Part shown: positions 1 through 9,967 of the stretch, piece by piece
How the letters are laid out: each line of letters opens with the position of its first letter
How positions within the stretch are numbered: position 1 is the stretch's first letter
Source: Streptomyces fagopyri
GTDB lineage: Bacteria > Actinomycetota > Actinomycetes > Streptomycetales > Streptomycetaceae
Direction: 5' to 3'
Length of the DNA: 64,000 nt
NCBI RefSeq assembly: GCF_009498275.1
Contig: NZ_CP045643.1
Span: 8,122,001 to 8,186,000, forward strand
The notes under the pieces: model-generated
The model's input: the letters and a program-made list of their open reading frames with translations, nothing else
Told to the model about the DNA's origin: nothing
The model's database searches: none
Translations under genes and position numbers: made by a program

Positions 1-1260
1 CGGACCCATTCGGCCCAGACACGCGGCCAGCGTCCCGCGGGTGTGCGCGTCGCGTTCCCAGGCGGGACGCAGTGCCGCGAGGACCGGAGCCGGATCCCCG
101 GCGATGTCCCACAGCGCCCCCGCGGCCGCCACCCGCTGCCACACATCGTCCGACCCGGCCAGGCGGCGCAGGTCGGACGACGCGGCGCCCGCCGAGGGAC
201 CCAGCCGGCCCAGCGCCTCGGCACTCGCGCGGGCATGTTCCCCACGCGTCAACTCCTCTCGCAGCACGGGGAGTACGGCTTCGGTGTCGCCCTCCACCGA
301 CCAGAGGGCGGCCGCCGCCGTCACCGCGTTCCCGCCGTCCAGCAGCTCGCGCAGCAGGGGTGTCGCCTCCCGCGCCGCCGGCCCGAACGCGCCGATGGTC
401 CGCGTGATCGCCTCCACCAGCCAGTCCCGGCGGCGTAGTTCGGCCGGCATGCCGTGCAACAGCCGCAGCACCTCCGGGAGCGCGTCCGCGTGCCGCAGCC
501 CGCCGAGTGCGAACAGCAGCGGCGAGGCCCGGTCGTACACGTCGGGAGAGTCGACGGGTATCTCGCCGAGCCGTGCGCGCAGCAGTGGGCCGAGCGGTTG
601 CGCCGCCGGTCCCAGATGCCGGATCGCGTAACCGGTGTCGTACGGCACGACCGGTCCGCGCAGCACCTCGGCGAGCGCGGGCACCGCTCGCCGGTCCCCG
701 GCCCTGGCCAGCGCCCTCAGCGGGCCGCCCAGCGTCGGCACCCCGCTCTTCCACCGGCGTATCGAGTGCTCGGGACCGGCGGCCACCAGGTCGGCGAGGC
801 GGTCGGCAGCCGGTCGGGCCAGTCCGAAGAGATCCTCCAGGACCGGGACGGCGGCGTCCCGCAACCGCTCCTCTCCCATGCCGAGTTGCTCGCCGATCAG
901 GGCCACCGGCTCCTCGTACGAACCGCGCCATTCGCGGAAGAGCCCGGCCGACATCCACACGGCGTTGCACCGGTCGGCGGACGCCTCACTCGTCAACTGC
1001 CCCTTGAGCAGGGCGATCCGGTCGGCCGTGCGCCCGCCGAGCCCGGTGTGCAGCGTCCGCAGGAGCCGCGCGCCCTCCTCGTCGGCCGGGCGCAGGCGGC
1101 GCAGCTGACCGATGAGTGTGTCGGTGCCGGGGCGCTCGGGCAGGTCCGCGGGACGCGGCCGCCGGGATCTCGCCCTCAGGAGCGCGACGACGACCGCGAC
1201 GAGATCGGAGGCCCAGGCGACCTCGTCGATCCCCGTGAACACGGCGTCCTCCCCAGGCAT
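1..1260 (-). CDS. HEAT/armadillo-like repeat protein, 3' end outside window
   Basis: The frame is open from an ATG at 1260 to the left edge (420 codons) with no stop, so the C-terminus is missing. The protein is a run of leucine/alanine/arginine-rich helical units, with recurring L-x-x-L-L and A-L-x-x-L patterns of HEAT-like solenoids, suggesting a scaffold or protein-binding role. I see no signal peptide, membrane segment or catalytic motif. The long overlapping reading frames on the + strand here are arginine/proline-rich and are shadows of this gene. It diverges from the ArsR gene at 1457. No function can be assigned beyond the fold. Confidence 0.7.
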   Translation of the reverse strand, partial: MPGEDAVFTGIDEVAWASDLVAVVVALLRARSRRPRPADLPERPGTDTLIGQLRRLRPADEEGARLLRTLHTGLGGRTADRIALLKGQLTSEASADRCNAVWMSAGLFREWRGSYEEPVALIGEQLGMGEERLRDAAVPVLEDLFGLARPAADRLADLVAAGPEHSIRRWKSGVPTLGGPLRALARAGDRRAVPALAEVLRGPVVPYDTGYAIRHLGPAAQPLGPLLRARLGEIPVDSPDVYDRASPLLFALGGLRHADALPEVLRLLHGMPAELRRRDWLVEAITRTIGAFGPAAREATPLLRELLDGGNAVTAAAALWSVEGDTEAVLPVLREELTRGEHARASAEALGRLGPSAGAASSDLRRLAGSDDVWQRVAAAGALWDIAGDPAPVLAALRPAWERDAHTRGTLAACLGRMGP

Positions 1261-1456
1261 AAGGCAACTGACCGTGAGTCTGCACCCCGGCACTGACAGT
1301 CGGCGTCCGGCCGCCACGAGCCCGTTGCCGTCCTGACCGGCCCGGTCGGACCCCGTACGGCTTCTTCCGCCGGCCGGGCTCCCTAGACTGGGGCGGTTCA
1401 CATGGCGGCCGGACCGGTGCGCGCGAGACGATCCCGGCGAGGGGGAGGAAGACACG

Positions 1457-1840
1457 GTGGCGACAGAGGTCGGCGGCTTCGACGATCCGTCCGCCGAGGT
1501 GCTGGCGGAGGCGGCCTCGGCCTTCGGGCTGCTCGCGTCGTCGGCACGGCTGCACATCGTGTGGGCGCTGGCGCAGGGCGAGAGCGACGTGACCGGCCTC
1601 GCCGAACGGGTCGGCGGGGCGCTGCCCGCGGTGAGCCAGCACCTCACCAAGCTGAAGCTCGCCGGCCTCGTGCGGTCCCGGCGCGAGGGCAGGCGACAGG
1701 TCTACTTCGTCGACGACCCGGACGTGGTGACCGTCGTACGTCTCATGGTCGGACAGCTGACGGACCGGGCCGACCGGTCCGACGGGTCCGGGCTGCCCGC
1801 CCAGGGGGCGGGGCCGCGGCTGCGTGGCTTCGGTGCCTGA
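1457..1840 (+). CDS. ArsR/SmtB-family regulator
   Basis: This is a 127-aa winged-helix repressor. The start is GTG behind a purine-rich stretch (GAGGGGGAGGAAG). The core matches ArsR: an N-terminal helix (FGLLASSARLHIVWAL), then the recognition helix around AVSQHLTKLKLAGLV and the wing SRREGRRQVYF. There is no cysteine at all and no DxH...HxxE pattern in the last helix, so the usual arsenic/cadmium and alpha-5 metal sites are not visible and the signal is unknown. Its stop lies two bases before the start of the P-type ATPase, so the two are surely co-transcribed and the regulator probably controls the pump. A possible -10 (TAGACT) lies at 1384-1389. Confidence 0.88.
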   Translation: MATEVGGFDDPSAEVLAEAASAFGLLASSARLHIVWALAQGESDVTGLAERVGGALPAVSQHLTKLKLAGLVRSRREGRRQVYFVDDPDVVTVVRLMVGQLTDRADRSDGSGLPAQGAGPRLRGFGA

Positions 1841-1842
1841 CG

Positions 1843-4833
1843 GTGTCACCGACGTCAAGCACGTCAAGCACGTCAAGCACGTCAAGTGTGCCGAGCGCGT
1901 CCAGTACCCCCCGTACACCGAGTTCACCCTTCCCGCAGAGCCCGCAGAGCCCGCAGAGCCCGCAGAGCCCGCAGAGCCCGCAGAGCCCGCAGAGCCCGCA
2001 GAGCCCGCAGAGCCCGCAAGACCGGCAAGTCCCGCTGGACTCCCAGAACCCTCAAGACCCGCAGCCCCCGGACAGCCTGACCTCGCTCCAGGTTCTGCGG
2101 CGCCTGGACAGTGGTCCGCGCGGCCTGACCGAGGCGGAGGCCGCCGCGCGTCTGCTCCGTTTCGGCGCGCACACCGTGCCGGTCCGGGACACGGAGTCCT
2201 GGCCGCGCCTCGCCGCGCGCAGTCTGCGCGACCCCTTCACGGCGGTGCTGCTCTGCCTCGGCCTGGTGTCCGCCACGGTGGCCGCCTGGGGTACGGCCTG
2301 CGTCATCCTCGCGCTCGTCGCGGTGAGTTGCGTACTGCGCGCGGCCGGTGAGAACCGGGCCGACCGGTCCCTGGCCGGGCTGCGCCGACTGGTGGCCGAC
2401 ACCGCGACCGTGGTCCGGCGCGCCGACCCCGACGGCCCGCCGACGGCCCGGGACATCCCGGTCGGTGAACTGGTCCCCGGTGACGTCGTACGGCTGGGAG
2501 CGGGCGACCTGGTCCCGGCCGACGTTCGACTGCTGCGCGCGAACGGCCTGAGCGTGCGTCAGTCGGCGCTGACCGGTGAGTCGGCGGCCGTCACCAAGAA
2601 CGCCGCCGACGTGCCGAGTTCCGCGTGCGCGGGGGACCGCACCGGCGATCACGAGGGAGACCGGACGGGAGACCGCGCGGGGGCCTTCGCGCGGGGGCAC
2701 CTCTGTTTCCAGGGCAGCAGCGTGGTGACGGGCAGCGGGACGGCGGTCGTGCTGGCGACCGGGACCCGGACGAGGTTCGCGGCCGCCCACGCCGCGGCCG
2801 CCCACGCCGCGGAGGCCGGCTCCGCGGCGGCCCGCGGTGGCGCGCGGCTCCGCCGCGTCCTCCGGGGGCGGGCGCGGCGTGAGGAGGCGGGACGGAGCGG
2901 GCCGCGGGGCCGTGGGGCCAGTGCCGTCGAGCGGTCCGTGGCGAGCGTCTCCCTCGTCCTCATCCGGTTCATGCTGCTCACGCCGCCGCTGGTGCTGATG
3001 GCGAACGCCGCGCTGCGCGGACGCGGCCTGGAGACCCTGCCGTTCGCCGTCGCGGTGGCCGTCGGGCTGACACCCGAGATGCTGCCGGTCATCGTCAGCA
3101 CGAGCCTCGCGCGGGGCGCGTCGCTGCTGGCCCGTACCCGCGGCGTGATCGTGAAGCGGCTGCCCGCTCTGCACGACCTCGGTGCGATCGACGTGCTGTG
3201 CCTGGACAAGACCGGCACCCTCACCCAGGACCGGCCGGTCGTCGAGCGGGCCGTAAACGCGTTCGGAACCGACGACCCCGAGGTGCTGCGCCTCGCCGCC
3301 GTCAACGCCTGGTGGACCCTCCAGCTCGCCGAACTGCCCGCGCCGGACGCCCTGGACGGCGCGCTGCTGGAGGCCGCCGCCGCGGAGACGGCACCTGGGA
3401 AAGGCGGAGCCGAGACGTACGACGGAGTGGCGGAGGCGTACGACGGAGTGGCGGCGCTGCCCTTCGATCCGGTCCGCCGGCTTGCCACCGCCGTCGTACG
3501 CCGTCCACGCCGCCTCGGCGTGCACACGCTGGTGGTCAAGGGGGCCGTCGAGGAGGTACTGCGACGGTGCGACCTCGCGGAGGACGAGCGGGAAGGGCTG
3601 CTCGGGCTCGCCGCGCGTCAGGCGGACGACGGCCTGCGACTGCTCGCGGTCGCCACCGCCGAACGGCTCGCCCGCCGCCGCGACTGGACGCCCGCCGACG
3701 AACGCGGCCTCACCTTCCGTGGCTTCGTCACCTTCCGCGACGCGCTCGCGCCGACCGCCGCCGAAGCCCTGCGGAGGCTCATCGGCCGGGGCATCTCCGT
3801 ACGGGTGCTCACCGGCGACCATCCGGGCACGGCGCGGCGCGCCTGCCGTGACCTGGGGCTGGAACCGGGCGAGGTACGCACGGCGTACGAACTCGACGGC
3901 CTGGCCGGCGCCGAACTGGCCGCCGTCGTCCGCCGTACGACCGTCTTCGCCCGCTGCGCCCCCGAGGACAAGGCCCGGATCATCGCCGCGCTGCGGGCCG
4001 ACGGGCGCACGGTGGGCTTCCTCGGCGACGGCGTCAACGACCTGCCCGCGCTGCGGATCGCCGACGTCGGGATCGCTCCCTGGGACGCCGTCGACGTGGC
4101 GCGGCAGAGCGCGGACGTGGTCCTAGCCGACAAGGACCTCGCGGCGATCGACCACGCGGTGACCGCGGGACGGCACAGTGGCGTCACCGTCGCCACGTAT
4201 CTGCGCGTCACGCTCTCCTCGAACCTCGGCAACGTCGTCGCGATGCTCGCCGCGGGGCTGTCGCTGCCCTTCCTACCGATGCTCCCGGCACAGGTACTGG
4301 CGCAGAACCTGTGCTTCGACGCGGCCCAACTGGCCTTCGCCTACGACCGGCCGCACCCCGACGCCCTGCGCCGCCCGGCCTCGCTGCGCCCACGCCGGTT
4401 CCTGCGCTTCATCACCGGCTTCGGCCTGCTGAACGCCGTCGCCGACCTGGCCACCTTCGCCGTCCTCGCGCTCGCCCTGCACGGGCCGGACGCCATTGAC
4501 GAATCGTCGGCGTTCCATTCCGGCTGGTTCAGCGAGAACCTCACCACCCAGGCGTTGGTCATGCTGGTCCTGCGCACAGGTCTCGCCCGAACGCCCGGCA
4601 TCGCCGGTCCAGGAGTCACCTCGCCCTCCACCGGGCGCCGGCGGCCGGGGATGGTCGGCGCCGCGGCGGGAGCCCTCGCCCTGGCCGGTCTGCTGGTCCC
4701 GCTCACCCCGCTCGGGGGACTCCTCGGCATGATCCCGCTCCCGCCCCTCTGCTACGCCCTGCTCGCCACGGTCCTGGCGCTCTACGCGGCCGCCCTGACG
4801 GTCGCCCGGCGGATCTACGAACGCCGGTCCTGA
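1843..4833 (+). CDS. MgtA-type (P3B-like) cation-transporting P-type ATPase
   Basis: About 996 aa if translation starts at the GTG at 1843, two bases after the ArsR stop. Visible P-type motifs are TGES (about residues 244-247, actuator domain), DKTGTLT with the phosphorylated Asp at about 455, and GDGVND at about 728-733. The sequence around [19 protein letters not shown], and the C-terminal segment with [16 protein letters not shown], are characteristic of magnesium-type MgtA/MgtB pumps rather than heavy-metal pumps, so Mg2+ or a similar divalent cation is the likely substrate. The first 60-70 residues are tandem TSS and SPQ tripeptides encoded by perfect 9-bp repeats, and they precede the cation-ATPase N domain. 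Low-complexity insertions (GDRTGD and AAAHAA types) sit between TGES and the first large membrane pair. An in-frame 18-bp duplication at 3416-3454 gives [12 protein letters not shown]. The true start could lie downstream of the repeats, but there is no ATG there. Confidence 0.88.
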   Translation: MSPTSSTSSTSSTSSVPSASSTPRTPSSPFPQSPQSPQSPQSPQSPQSPQSPQSPQSPQDRQVPLDSQNPQDPQPPDSLTSLQVLRRLDSGPRGLTEAEAAARLLRFGAHTVPVRDTESWPRLAARSLRDPFTAVLLCLGLVSATVAAWGTACVILALVAVSCVLRAAGENRADRSLAGLRRLVADTATVVRRADPDGPPTARDIPVGELVPGDVVRLGAGDLVPADVRLLRANGLSVRQSALTGESAAVTKNAADVPSSACAGDRTGDHEGDRTGDRAGAFARGHLCFQGSSVVTGSGTAVVLATGTRTRFAAAHAAAAHAAEAGSAAARGGARLRRVLRGRARREEAGRSGPRGRGASAVERSVASVSLVLIRFMLLTPPLVLMANAALRGRGLETLPFAVAVAVGLTPEMLPVIVSTSLARGASLLARTRGVIVKRLPALHDLGAIDVLCLDKTGTLTQDRPVVERAVNAFGTDDPEVLRLAAVNAWWTLQLAELPAPDALDGALLEAAAAETAPGKGGAETYDGVAEAYDGVAALPFDPVRRLATAVVRRPRRLGVHTLVVKGAVEEVLRRCDLAEDEREGLLGLAARQADDGLRLLAVATAERLARRRDWTPADERGLTFRGFVTFRDALAPTAAEALRRLIGRGISVRVLTGDHPGTARRACRDLGLEPGEVRTAYELDGLAGAELAAVVRRTTVFARCAPEDKARIIAALRADGRTVGFLGDGVNDLPALRIADVGIAPWDAVDVARQSADVVLADKDLAAIDHAVTAGRHSGVTVATYLRVTLSSNLGNVVAMLAAGLSLPFLPMLPAQVLAQNLCFDAAQLAFAYDRPHPDALRRPASLRPRRFLRFITGFGLLNAVADLATFAVLALALHGPDAIDESSAFHSGWFSENLTTQALVMLVLRTGLARTPGIAGPGVTSPSTGRRRPGMVGAAAGALALAGLLVPLTPLGGLLGMIPLPPLCYALLATVLALYAAALTVARRIYERRS
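1852..1887 (+). repeat. 9-bp tandem repeat, 4 units of ACGTCAAGC
   Basis: Three perfect copies and a fourth differing only in its last base. They lie immediately after the proposed GTG start of the P-type ATPase and encode Thr-Ser-Ser units in frame. Confidence 0.95.
1932..2012 (+). repeat. 9-bp tandem repeat, 9 perfect units of CCCGCAGAG
   Basis: Nine exact copies in a row, followed by a degenerate tenth. Read in the ATPase frame they give Ser-Pro-Gln units. Because the period is a multiple of three, changes in copy number would keep the frame and only change the length of the N-terminal linker. Confidence 0.97.
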
Positions 4834-4996
4834 CCCGCTCCGCAGCCCTCGGTCACCGAGTCCCGCACACGGCGGCACGAGCCGAGGCCGTCCGGCCCGA
4901 ACCCATGGTTGTACAGTTGCGCAAAGTGGCAATCTTCTTGGTGGTGGCGGCCCACGGGACGCGCCGTCGACCGACGCGAGAAAGGGCGGGCGCGCG

Positions 4997-5269
4997 ATGC
5001 TCCGCAACGGACTTGAACCCTGGCACCTGCTGATCGTGGCGATCGTGCTCGTCGTGCTGTTCGGCTCGAAGAAGCTGCCGGACACCGCCCGTGCGCTCGG
5101 CAAGTCGATGCGCATCCTCAAGAGCGAGGCCAAGGCGATGAAGAACGAGAATCCCGCGGCCACCCCCGAGCCGGACACCCACCGGGTGACGGCCGCGGAC
5201 GCTCTCCGTGACGCCACCGGCCAGGCCGCCCCGCGCGCGACGGCCGACGCGCCGGGCGCCACGCGCTGA
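4997..5269 (+). CDS. tatA: Twin-arginine translocase subunit TatA/TatE
   Basis: 90 aa. A short N-terminus is followed by one hydrophobic helix ([19 protein letters not shown]) and the conserved FGxxKLPD hinge with the amphipathic helix ([19 protein letters not shown]). This is the standard TatA layout. TatA oligomerises to form the pore for folded proteins. The acidic, Ala/Pro-rich tail of about 45 residues is normal. The start is ATG with AAAGGGCGGG about 10 nt upstream. It stands alone, without tatC, and is probably one of several tatA-like genes in the genome. A very strong hairpin follows. Confidence 0.93.
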   Translation: MLRNGLEPWHLLIVAIVLVVLFGSKKLPDTARALGKSMRILKSEAKAMKNENPAATPEPDTHRVTAADALRDATGQAAPRATADAPGATR

Positions 5270-5274
5270 CGCTC

Positions 5275-5324
5275 GCGGTGTCCGTACCGGGCCGGCGCGC
5301 ACGGCCGCCCGGTACGGACACCGC
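5275..5324. terminator. Bidirectional terminator between tatA and spo0M
   Basis: A perfect 17-bp stem (5275-5291 pairs with 5308-5324) with a 16-nt loop lies between the convergent stops of tatA and the SpoOM gene. There is no U tract, as is usual in Streptomyces. Confidence 0.85.
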
Positions 5325-5331
5325 CGGGAAC

Positions 5332-6348
5332 TCAGTCGTCCTCACCCTCCTCGTCGTCGCCCTCGAAGAAGTCGCCCACCTCGTCGACGACTTCGGCCGC
5401 GACCAGGCCGCCCACCACACCCACCGCGAGCCCCGCCGCGCCGGCCGCGATCGCGGTCCCCACACCGGGCCCGGAGTGACGGCCCTCGTGCCCGCCGTGG
5501 CCCGGCGCGTGCCCGTACGCGCTGCCCGCGGCGTACGGATCGTCGTGGCCGTACGAGGCGTGCGAGCCGTACGAGGCCCGGTGCCCGACCAACTCCCTCA
5601 TCCAGCCGTCGACTTCGCTGTTCCAGTCGAGCGTGGCGGCGTCATGGTGGCTCACCGTGAACCGGGTGAGGGCGTCGTGCCCGGACTCGAACAGACCGCC
5701 GCGCTTGTCGGCCTCCAGGACGACCTCCATGCCGCCGGCTGTGGCGAGGAAGGTCAGCTCGATCTCGCTGACCGCGTGCGCGTACTGCGGCGCGGGGGCC
5801 AGCTCGATCTCCTGATAGAAGGGCAACTGCTGCCCCGTGCCCCCGATGTGGCCGTACTCCAGGTCGGCCGACCGGAAGCCGAACCCCAGTTGGCCCAGCG
5901 CCTCCAGCACCGCTTCCTGGACCGGCAACGGCCGCACCGTGAGCGGATCGAGGTCCCCCTTGTCCCTGGCGCCGGCCACGGCGAGCTCGGTCCGCACCCC
6001 GAGCACGATGCCCAGCGGCTGTCCGTACAGCTCACTGACCGGCGTCTCCCACGGCAGCGGCACACTGAACGGGACGCTGCGCCGCTCCTCCGCGCCGAGG
6101 CGGAAACCGCCGCCGACGGTGAACCGGTCGAAGACGAGGGCGCCTTCGCTCTCCCCGTCCTCGTGCTCCGCCTCGACCCGGGCGATCAGATCGAGCCCGA
6201 TGTGCTCGATCTCCACGTCCGTACCACCGCCTTGGAGATGGACCTGTCCCGACAGGATTCCGCCGGGCGCCACCGCGCCGCCGTCGAGAACCGTGTCCAC
6301 CGAGGGGCCGCCTGCGCCCATCGCCCCGAGCAGCCTTTTGAACACCAT
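5332..6348 (-). CDS. SpoOM-family sporulation-control protein
   Basis: 338 aa. The first ~240 residues match the arrestin-like SpoOM fold, starting with FKRLLGAMGAGGPSVDTVL and followed by two beta-sandwich halves containing DVEIEHIGLDLIARVE and LELAVAG-type strands. Bacillus Spo0M affects entry into sporulation. The role in actinobacteria is not well defined. The C-terminus differs from the core: a Tyr/His/Gly-rich linker (about 260-295) with repeated SYG/HGG motifs, then a glycine/alanine-rich hydrophobic segment (GTAIAAGAAGLAVGVVGGLVAAEVVDE, given here as a description of residues about 300-326) and an acidic end. That hydrophobic stretch may insert into membrane. Confidence 0.87.
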   Translation of the reverse strand: MVFKRLLGAMGAGGPSVDTVLDGGAVAPGGILSGQVHLQGGGTDVEIEHIGLDLIARVEAEHEDGESEGALVFDRFTVGGGFRLGAEERRSVPFSVPLPWETPVSELYGQPLGIVLGVRTELAVAGARDKGDLDPLTVRPLPVQEAVLEALGQLGFGFRSADLEYGHIGGTGQQLPFYQEIELAPAPQYAHAVSEIELTFLATAGGMEVVLEADKRGGLFESGHDALTRFTVSHHDAATLDWNSEVDGWMRELVGHRASYGSHASYGHDDPYAAGSAYGHAPGHGGHEGRHSGPGVGTAIAAGAAGLAVGVVGGLVAAEVVDEVGDFFEGDDEEGEDD

Positions 6349-6388
6349 GCCGCTGTGGCTCCTTCACTGATCGCACTCGTCGTTCCGA

Positions 6389-6418
6389 ACCGGCCGGGCG
6401 CTCGCGCGCCGGGCCGGT
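6389..6418 (-). terminator. Hairpin after the phosphatase gene
   Basis: A 13-bp stem with one mismatch (6389-6401 with 6406-6418) and a 4-nt loop lies between the stop of the phosphatase and the start of SpoOM on the same strand. It probably separates their transcripts. Confidence 0.65.
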
Positions 6419-6478
6419 CTCGTCAGAACTGACGGTGCGGGCGGAGAAGTTCCCAGGTCACCCGGACGATGGCATCCT

Positions 6479-7828
6479 TCAGGACACCACGCGGCCGAAG
6501 CAGCGCTCCAGTTCGTCCAGGTCGTAGAACGAGCTGCCCTTCCGCACGGGCGTACAGCCACGCCCGAACGCGGTCTCCTTCTCGTTGTAGAGCATCCGCA
6601 CCAGATAGGTGTTCCCGCGACGGAACACGTCCCACTGGATGTTGGCGGCCATCGGGGCCACCGACCCGCCCCGCCAGGAGTTGTCGGCGTAGGTGTAGGG
6701 ACGGCTCTGCGTCACCGGCTCGGTGCTGCCCGGCAGCCGCATCAGCGCGGCGAGCGGGATGATCTCCTCGGCGTGGGTGAAGCGCAGCTCCGCGCCCAGG
6801 TCGCTGGTCCCCGCGCGCCTGGCCTCGGCCTTCTTGAAGAAGTCGTCGAGCAGGACGTCCGCCATCCTGTAGGTGATGTCGCTGTCCTCGAAGCCGGGCC
6901 CCTTCTCGTAGAAGTCCTCGGCGTCGCCGAGATAGGCGAACCAGGCGGCGTCGCGCGGGGCGAGGTAGCGCTCCAGGTGCCACTCGCCCTCGTCGCTCAT
7001 GGCCGGGGCGATGCTGTACAGGTTGTAGACCGCCTGGGCCGCGTCCACTTCGGAGCCGATCGAGGCGAACTCGCCCGCCGAGATCCGCCTGACGAAGGCC
7101 GGGGTGAAGATCTTCCCCAGGATGCCGCGGGCCGCGCGACGGGTGGCGGGCTGCTCGGAGATGTCCTTGAGCGTGGCCGCCAGCCGCCGGTCGTTGGCTA
7201 TGTAGTCGCGATAGGCGGCGCCGCCGGCGGACTTGTGGAAATACAGGAGATCGGCGTCCGCCCGGGCCGGGCCGATGAGAGGGCCGAGAGCGGGGTCGGC
7301 GCGGGTGAGGGCGGCGGCGAAGAGGCGGCCGCTGTCGACGGCACGGCCCTGCCCCGAACTGACGACGTCGACCGGTTCGCCGTCCCGGGCGATCCGCGCG
7401 AACAGCCCGGGCAGCCGCCGTTCCATACGGACCGCGGCGTCCTGGATCTCCCGTTGCCCCCGACCGCTGAGACTGCCGTACCCGACCTTCTCCATGGCCG
7501 CGGTCAGCGACCGTACGCGTGGGCCGAACTCTCGTCCGGAAAGGGTGAGTTCACCCTCGTCCGCGGCCTTGTCCCACAGCTGGAGGATCAACTCCGCGTC
7601 CTCGCCGTCGGTCGCCGCCCGGGAGCCGTGCCGGGACACGTTCTCCGTGAACACCGGGACGAACCCCTTCGGTACCCGCTGATACGAACGGGCGTCCTGC
7701 TGAGGGGCGTACGGCGTCTTCGTCCCGTAGGAACCGGGCGGTCCCTGCGTCGCCCCCGCCGGGAGGGCGGAGGCGAGGAGGGCGGAGAGTGCGAGGAACA
7801 GGGCGGGGGCGGCCGCGATGCGTTTCAT
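6479..7828 (-). CDS. Secreted histidine-type acid phosphatase (phytase-like)
   Basis: 449 aa from the ATG at 7828, which has GGAGGA about 12 nt upstream. The N-terminus is a Sec signal peptide (MKRIAAAPALFLALSALLAS, cleavage near AGA-TQ). The phosphohistidine motif RHGSR lies at about residues 65-69 (NVSRHGSRAATDGEDAE), and the proton-donor motif HAE follows late in the chain (LRFTHAEEIIPLAALM). Both are typical of branch 2 histidine phosphatases related to multiple inositol polyphosphate phosphatase and phytases. The single C-terminal pair of cysteines (GCTP..ERCFG) may form a disulfide. Its likely job is extracellular release of phosphate from phosphate esters. The longer upstream reading frame has no homology and was not used. 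Confidence 0.87.
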   Translation of the reverse strand: MKRIAAAPALFLALSALLASALPAGATQGPPGSYGTKTPYAPQQDARSYQRVPKGFVPVFTENVSRHGSRAATDGEDAELILQLWDKAADEGELTLSGREFGPRVRSLTAAMEKVGYGSLSGRGQREIQDAAVRMERRLPGLFARIARDGEPVDVVSSGQGRAVDSGRLFAAALTRADPALGPLIGPARADADLLYFHKSAGGAAYRDYIANDRRLAATLKDISEQPATRRAARGILGKIFTPAFVRRISAGEFASIGSEVDAAQAVYNLYSIAPAMSDEGEWHLERYLAPRDAAWFAYLGDAEDFYEKGPGFEDSDITYRMADVLLDDFFKKAEARRAGTSDLGAELRFTHAEEIIPLAALMRLPGSTEPVTQSRPYTYADNSWRGGSVAPMAANIQWDVFRRGNTYLVRMLYNEKETAFGRGCTPVRKGSSFYDLDELERCFGRVVS

Positions 7829-7981
7829 GGGGTGGTCGATTCCTCCGGAGCGGGCTCGGGCGGTCGGCCGCATCGTCGCCGGAGGACGTGAACGCCTGGT
7901 GGCCGGGGCATGGCGGGGCCACGGGTCCCCGGCTGGTGCTGGAGCCGGCGGACGGTGCCGTGCCCGTCGGGGCACGTCGCG

Positions 7982-9868
7982 TCAACCGGCGGACGGCGAA
8001 CCGGACGACGGACCGGGCGTCGAGCCCGACGTCTGTCCGTTGTGCGGTGGTCGGGTCCGTCCCCCCGGTGCCCGGAGGTGTCCGCGACGGCCGAGGGCGG
8101 GCAGCGCGGGCGGGGTGAGGAAGCCCTCCGCGCGGGCGGTGGCGATCCCGATGCGGGGCAGGTCGCTGCTCTTCTCGAACAGCAGGTAGCGGGGCTCCCA
8201 CACCGGCCGGTACTTGGCGTTGGCCCGGTAGAGGGACTCGAGCTGCCACCAGCGGGAGAGGAAGGTGAGCACGTTGCACCACAGCCGGAGTACGGGACCG
8301 GCCCCGAGCCGGGAGCCCCGGTCGAAGACCGACCGGAACATGGCGAAGTTGAGGGACAGCCGCTCCACCCCGAACTCCTGTGCATGTGCGAGGAGTTCGA
8401 TGACCATGAACTCCATCAGCCCGTTCTCGGAGTCCCGGTCACGGCGCATCAGGTCGAGCGACAGTCCTTTTCCGCCCCAGGGCACGAAGCTGAGCACCGC
8501 CCGCGGCTCGGCGTGGCTGTCGTGGCACTCCAGCATGACGCAGCGGCCGTCGGCCGGGTCGCCGAGCCGTCCCAGCGCCATGGAGAAGCCGCGCTCGGTC
8601 TCACCGTCCCGCCAGTGGTCCGCCTTGTCGATCAGGGTGGCCATCTCGGCCGCGGGAATGTCCTCGTGGCGGCGGATGCGGACGGTGTACCCGGCCCGGC
8701 GAATCCGGTTGTGCGCCTGGCGCACTCCGCGCATCGCGCGTCCTTCGAGGGTGAAGTCCGCCCGCTCCACGATGGCTTCGTCACCGAGTTCGAGGGCGTC
8801 GAGGCCGTGCCGGGCGTAGATCGTGCCGGCCTCCTCACCGGCGCCCATCACGGCCGGTGTCCACGCGTGCCGGCGCGCCTCGCGCAGCCACTCCTCGATC
8901 GCGCCGGGCCAGGCCTCCGGGTCGCCGATCGGGTCGCCCGAGGCCAGGGTCACTCCGCCGACCACACGGTAGGCGATCGCCGCCTTGCCGCTCGGCGACC
9001 ACATGACGGCCTTGTCGCGGCGCAGCGAGAAGTAGCCCAGCGAGTCCCGCTCGCCGTGCTTGGCCAGGAGCCCGCGCAGACGCTTCTCGTCGTCCTCGCC
9101 GAGGAGTTCGCTGCCGCGCGGGGCGCGGAAGCAGGCGTAGAGAACGAGCAGGAACGTGGCGGCGGTCAGGACGTTGATGAGGACGTCCACCCAGCGGGGC
9201 GCGACGACGGTGTCGAGCCGGTCGGCGAGCGGGCCGACGCTGACCCCGCGCAGCAGGGTGTAGGTGATCCGGTCGCTCAGCGGTGCCCCGGACACCTTGT
9301 TGGTGGCGCTCACCAGAAGGGTCCCGAGAGCCCCGCTCACGAGCACGCCGCCGGCGCCCACCGCCAGTGCCAGCCGGGGGTTGGAGCGGTCCCCGACGGC
9401 CCGGAACTCCCGGCGCCCCAGCAGCAGGGCGAGCACGAACAGACCGGTGAAAGCGGTCGAGAACCAGTTGAATCCGTGGCGTCGGTACGGGGCCTGGGTC
9501 AGGGCCAGTACGTACAGCCCGAAGAGCGGTCCGGCCAGCAGCATGTTGAAGATCCACGCGGCCCGCTTGCGGCGCCTCATCACCAGGGCCAGGAACAGCG
9601 CGACGGCCGCCGAGATCAACCCGGCGGTGGCCAGGTACGGGGTGAAGAACTCGCCCGCGTTGTGCTCGTGGACCTCCTCGCGGAACGGCAGCGAGACGAC
9701 CGCCACCAGGTTGAGCAGCGCGAGGAGCCGCAGGTACCAGACCGTCGCCGCGGCCGCCCGCGGTCGCAGTCGTGGCCGTGCGCCGGCGGCGGGCCCGTCG
9801 GCGGGAGCGGTCCGCCGCGACGTCGGGTTCCGCTGTTCCGGGACGAGTGCTGGCTGTTGTGCAGACAC
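7982..9868 (-). CDS. DUF2156 / MprF-like membrane protein (lysyl-PG synthetase-type C-terminal domain)
   Basis: 628 aa with a GTG start. The first ~270 residues contain about six to seven membrane helices (for example AVVSLPF, AGLISAAVALFLALVM, FNMLLAGPLFGLYVLAL, ALAVGAGGVLVSGALGTLL, VLINVLTAATFLLVLYACF). The cytosolic half is a DUF2156/GNAT-like domain, as in the aminoacyl-phosphatidylglycerol synthase MprF, with WSPSGKAAIAYRVVGGV, SGDPIGDPEAW, ...GRAMRGVRQAHNRIRRAGY and the C-terminal KYRPVWEPRYLLFE. MprF enzymes transfer an amino acid from tRNA to phosphatidylglycerol and lower the negative surface charge. Whether this member does so is not certain. A TACA-N3-TGTA site lies about 100 bp upstream and matches one in front of the next gene. 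Confidence 0.85.
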   Translation of the reverse strand: MSAQQPALVPEQRNPTSRRTAPADGPAAGARPRLRPRAAAATVWYLRLLALLNLVAVVSLPFREEVHEHNAGEFFTPYLATAGLISAAVALFLALVMRRRKRAAWIFNMLLAGPLFGLYVLALTQAPYRRHGFNWFSTAFTGLFVLALLLGRREFRAVGDRSNPRLALAVGAGGVLVSGALGTLLVSATNKVSGAPLSDRITYTLLRGVSVGPLADRLDTVVAPRWVDVLINVLTAATFLLVLYACFRAPRGSELLGEDDEKRLRGLLAKHGERDSLGYFSLRRDKAVMWSPSGKAAIAYRVVGGVTLASGDPIGDPEAWPGAIEEWLREARRHAWTPAVMGAGEEAGTIYARHGLDALELGDEAIVERADFTLEGRAMRGVRQAHNRIRRAGYTVRIRRHEDIPAAEMATLIDKADHWRDGETERGFSMALGRLGDPADGRCVMLECHDSHAEPRAVLSFVPWGGKGLSLDLMRRDRDSENGLMEFMVIELLAHAQEFGVERLSLNFAMFRSVFDRGSRLGAGPVLRLWCNVLTFLSRWWQLESLYRANAKYRPVWEPRYLLFEKSSDLPRIGIATARAEGFLTPPALPALGRRGHLRAPGGRTRPPHNGQTSGSTPGPSSGSPSAG

Positions 9869-9967
9869 CGTGCAGCATCACCTTGGGGAGAGGGGGTGGG
9901 AAACGAGCCGTGGGGACGGGCCGGGTGAGTCTGTGCGTTTCCTGGGAATCGCGGAGCGGGGAAACCC

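Noticed and set aside
454-1296. Long + strand open frames opposite the repeat protein
   Set aside because: Arg/Pro/Gln-rich composition with no family similarity; the minus-strand frame is the coding one.
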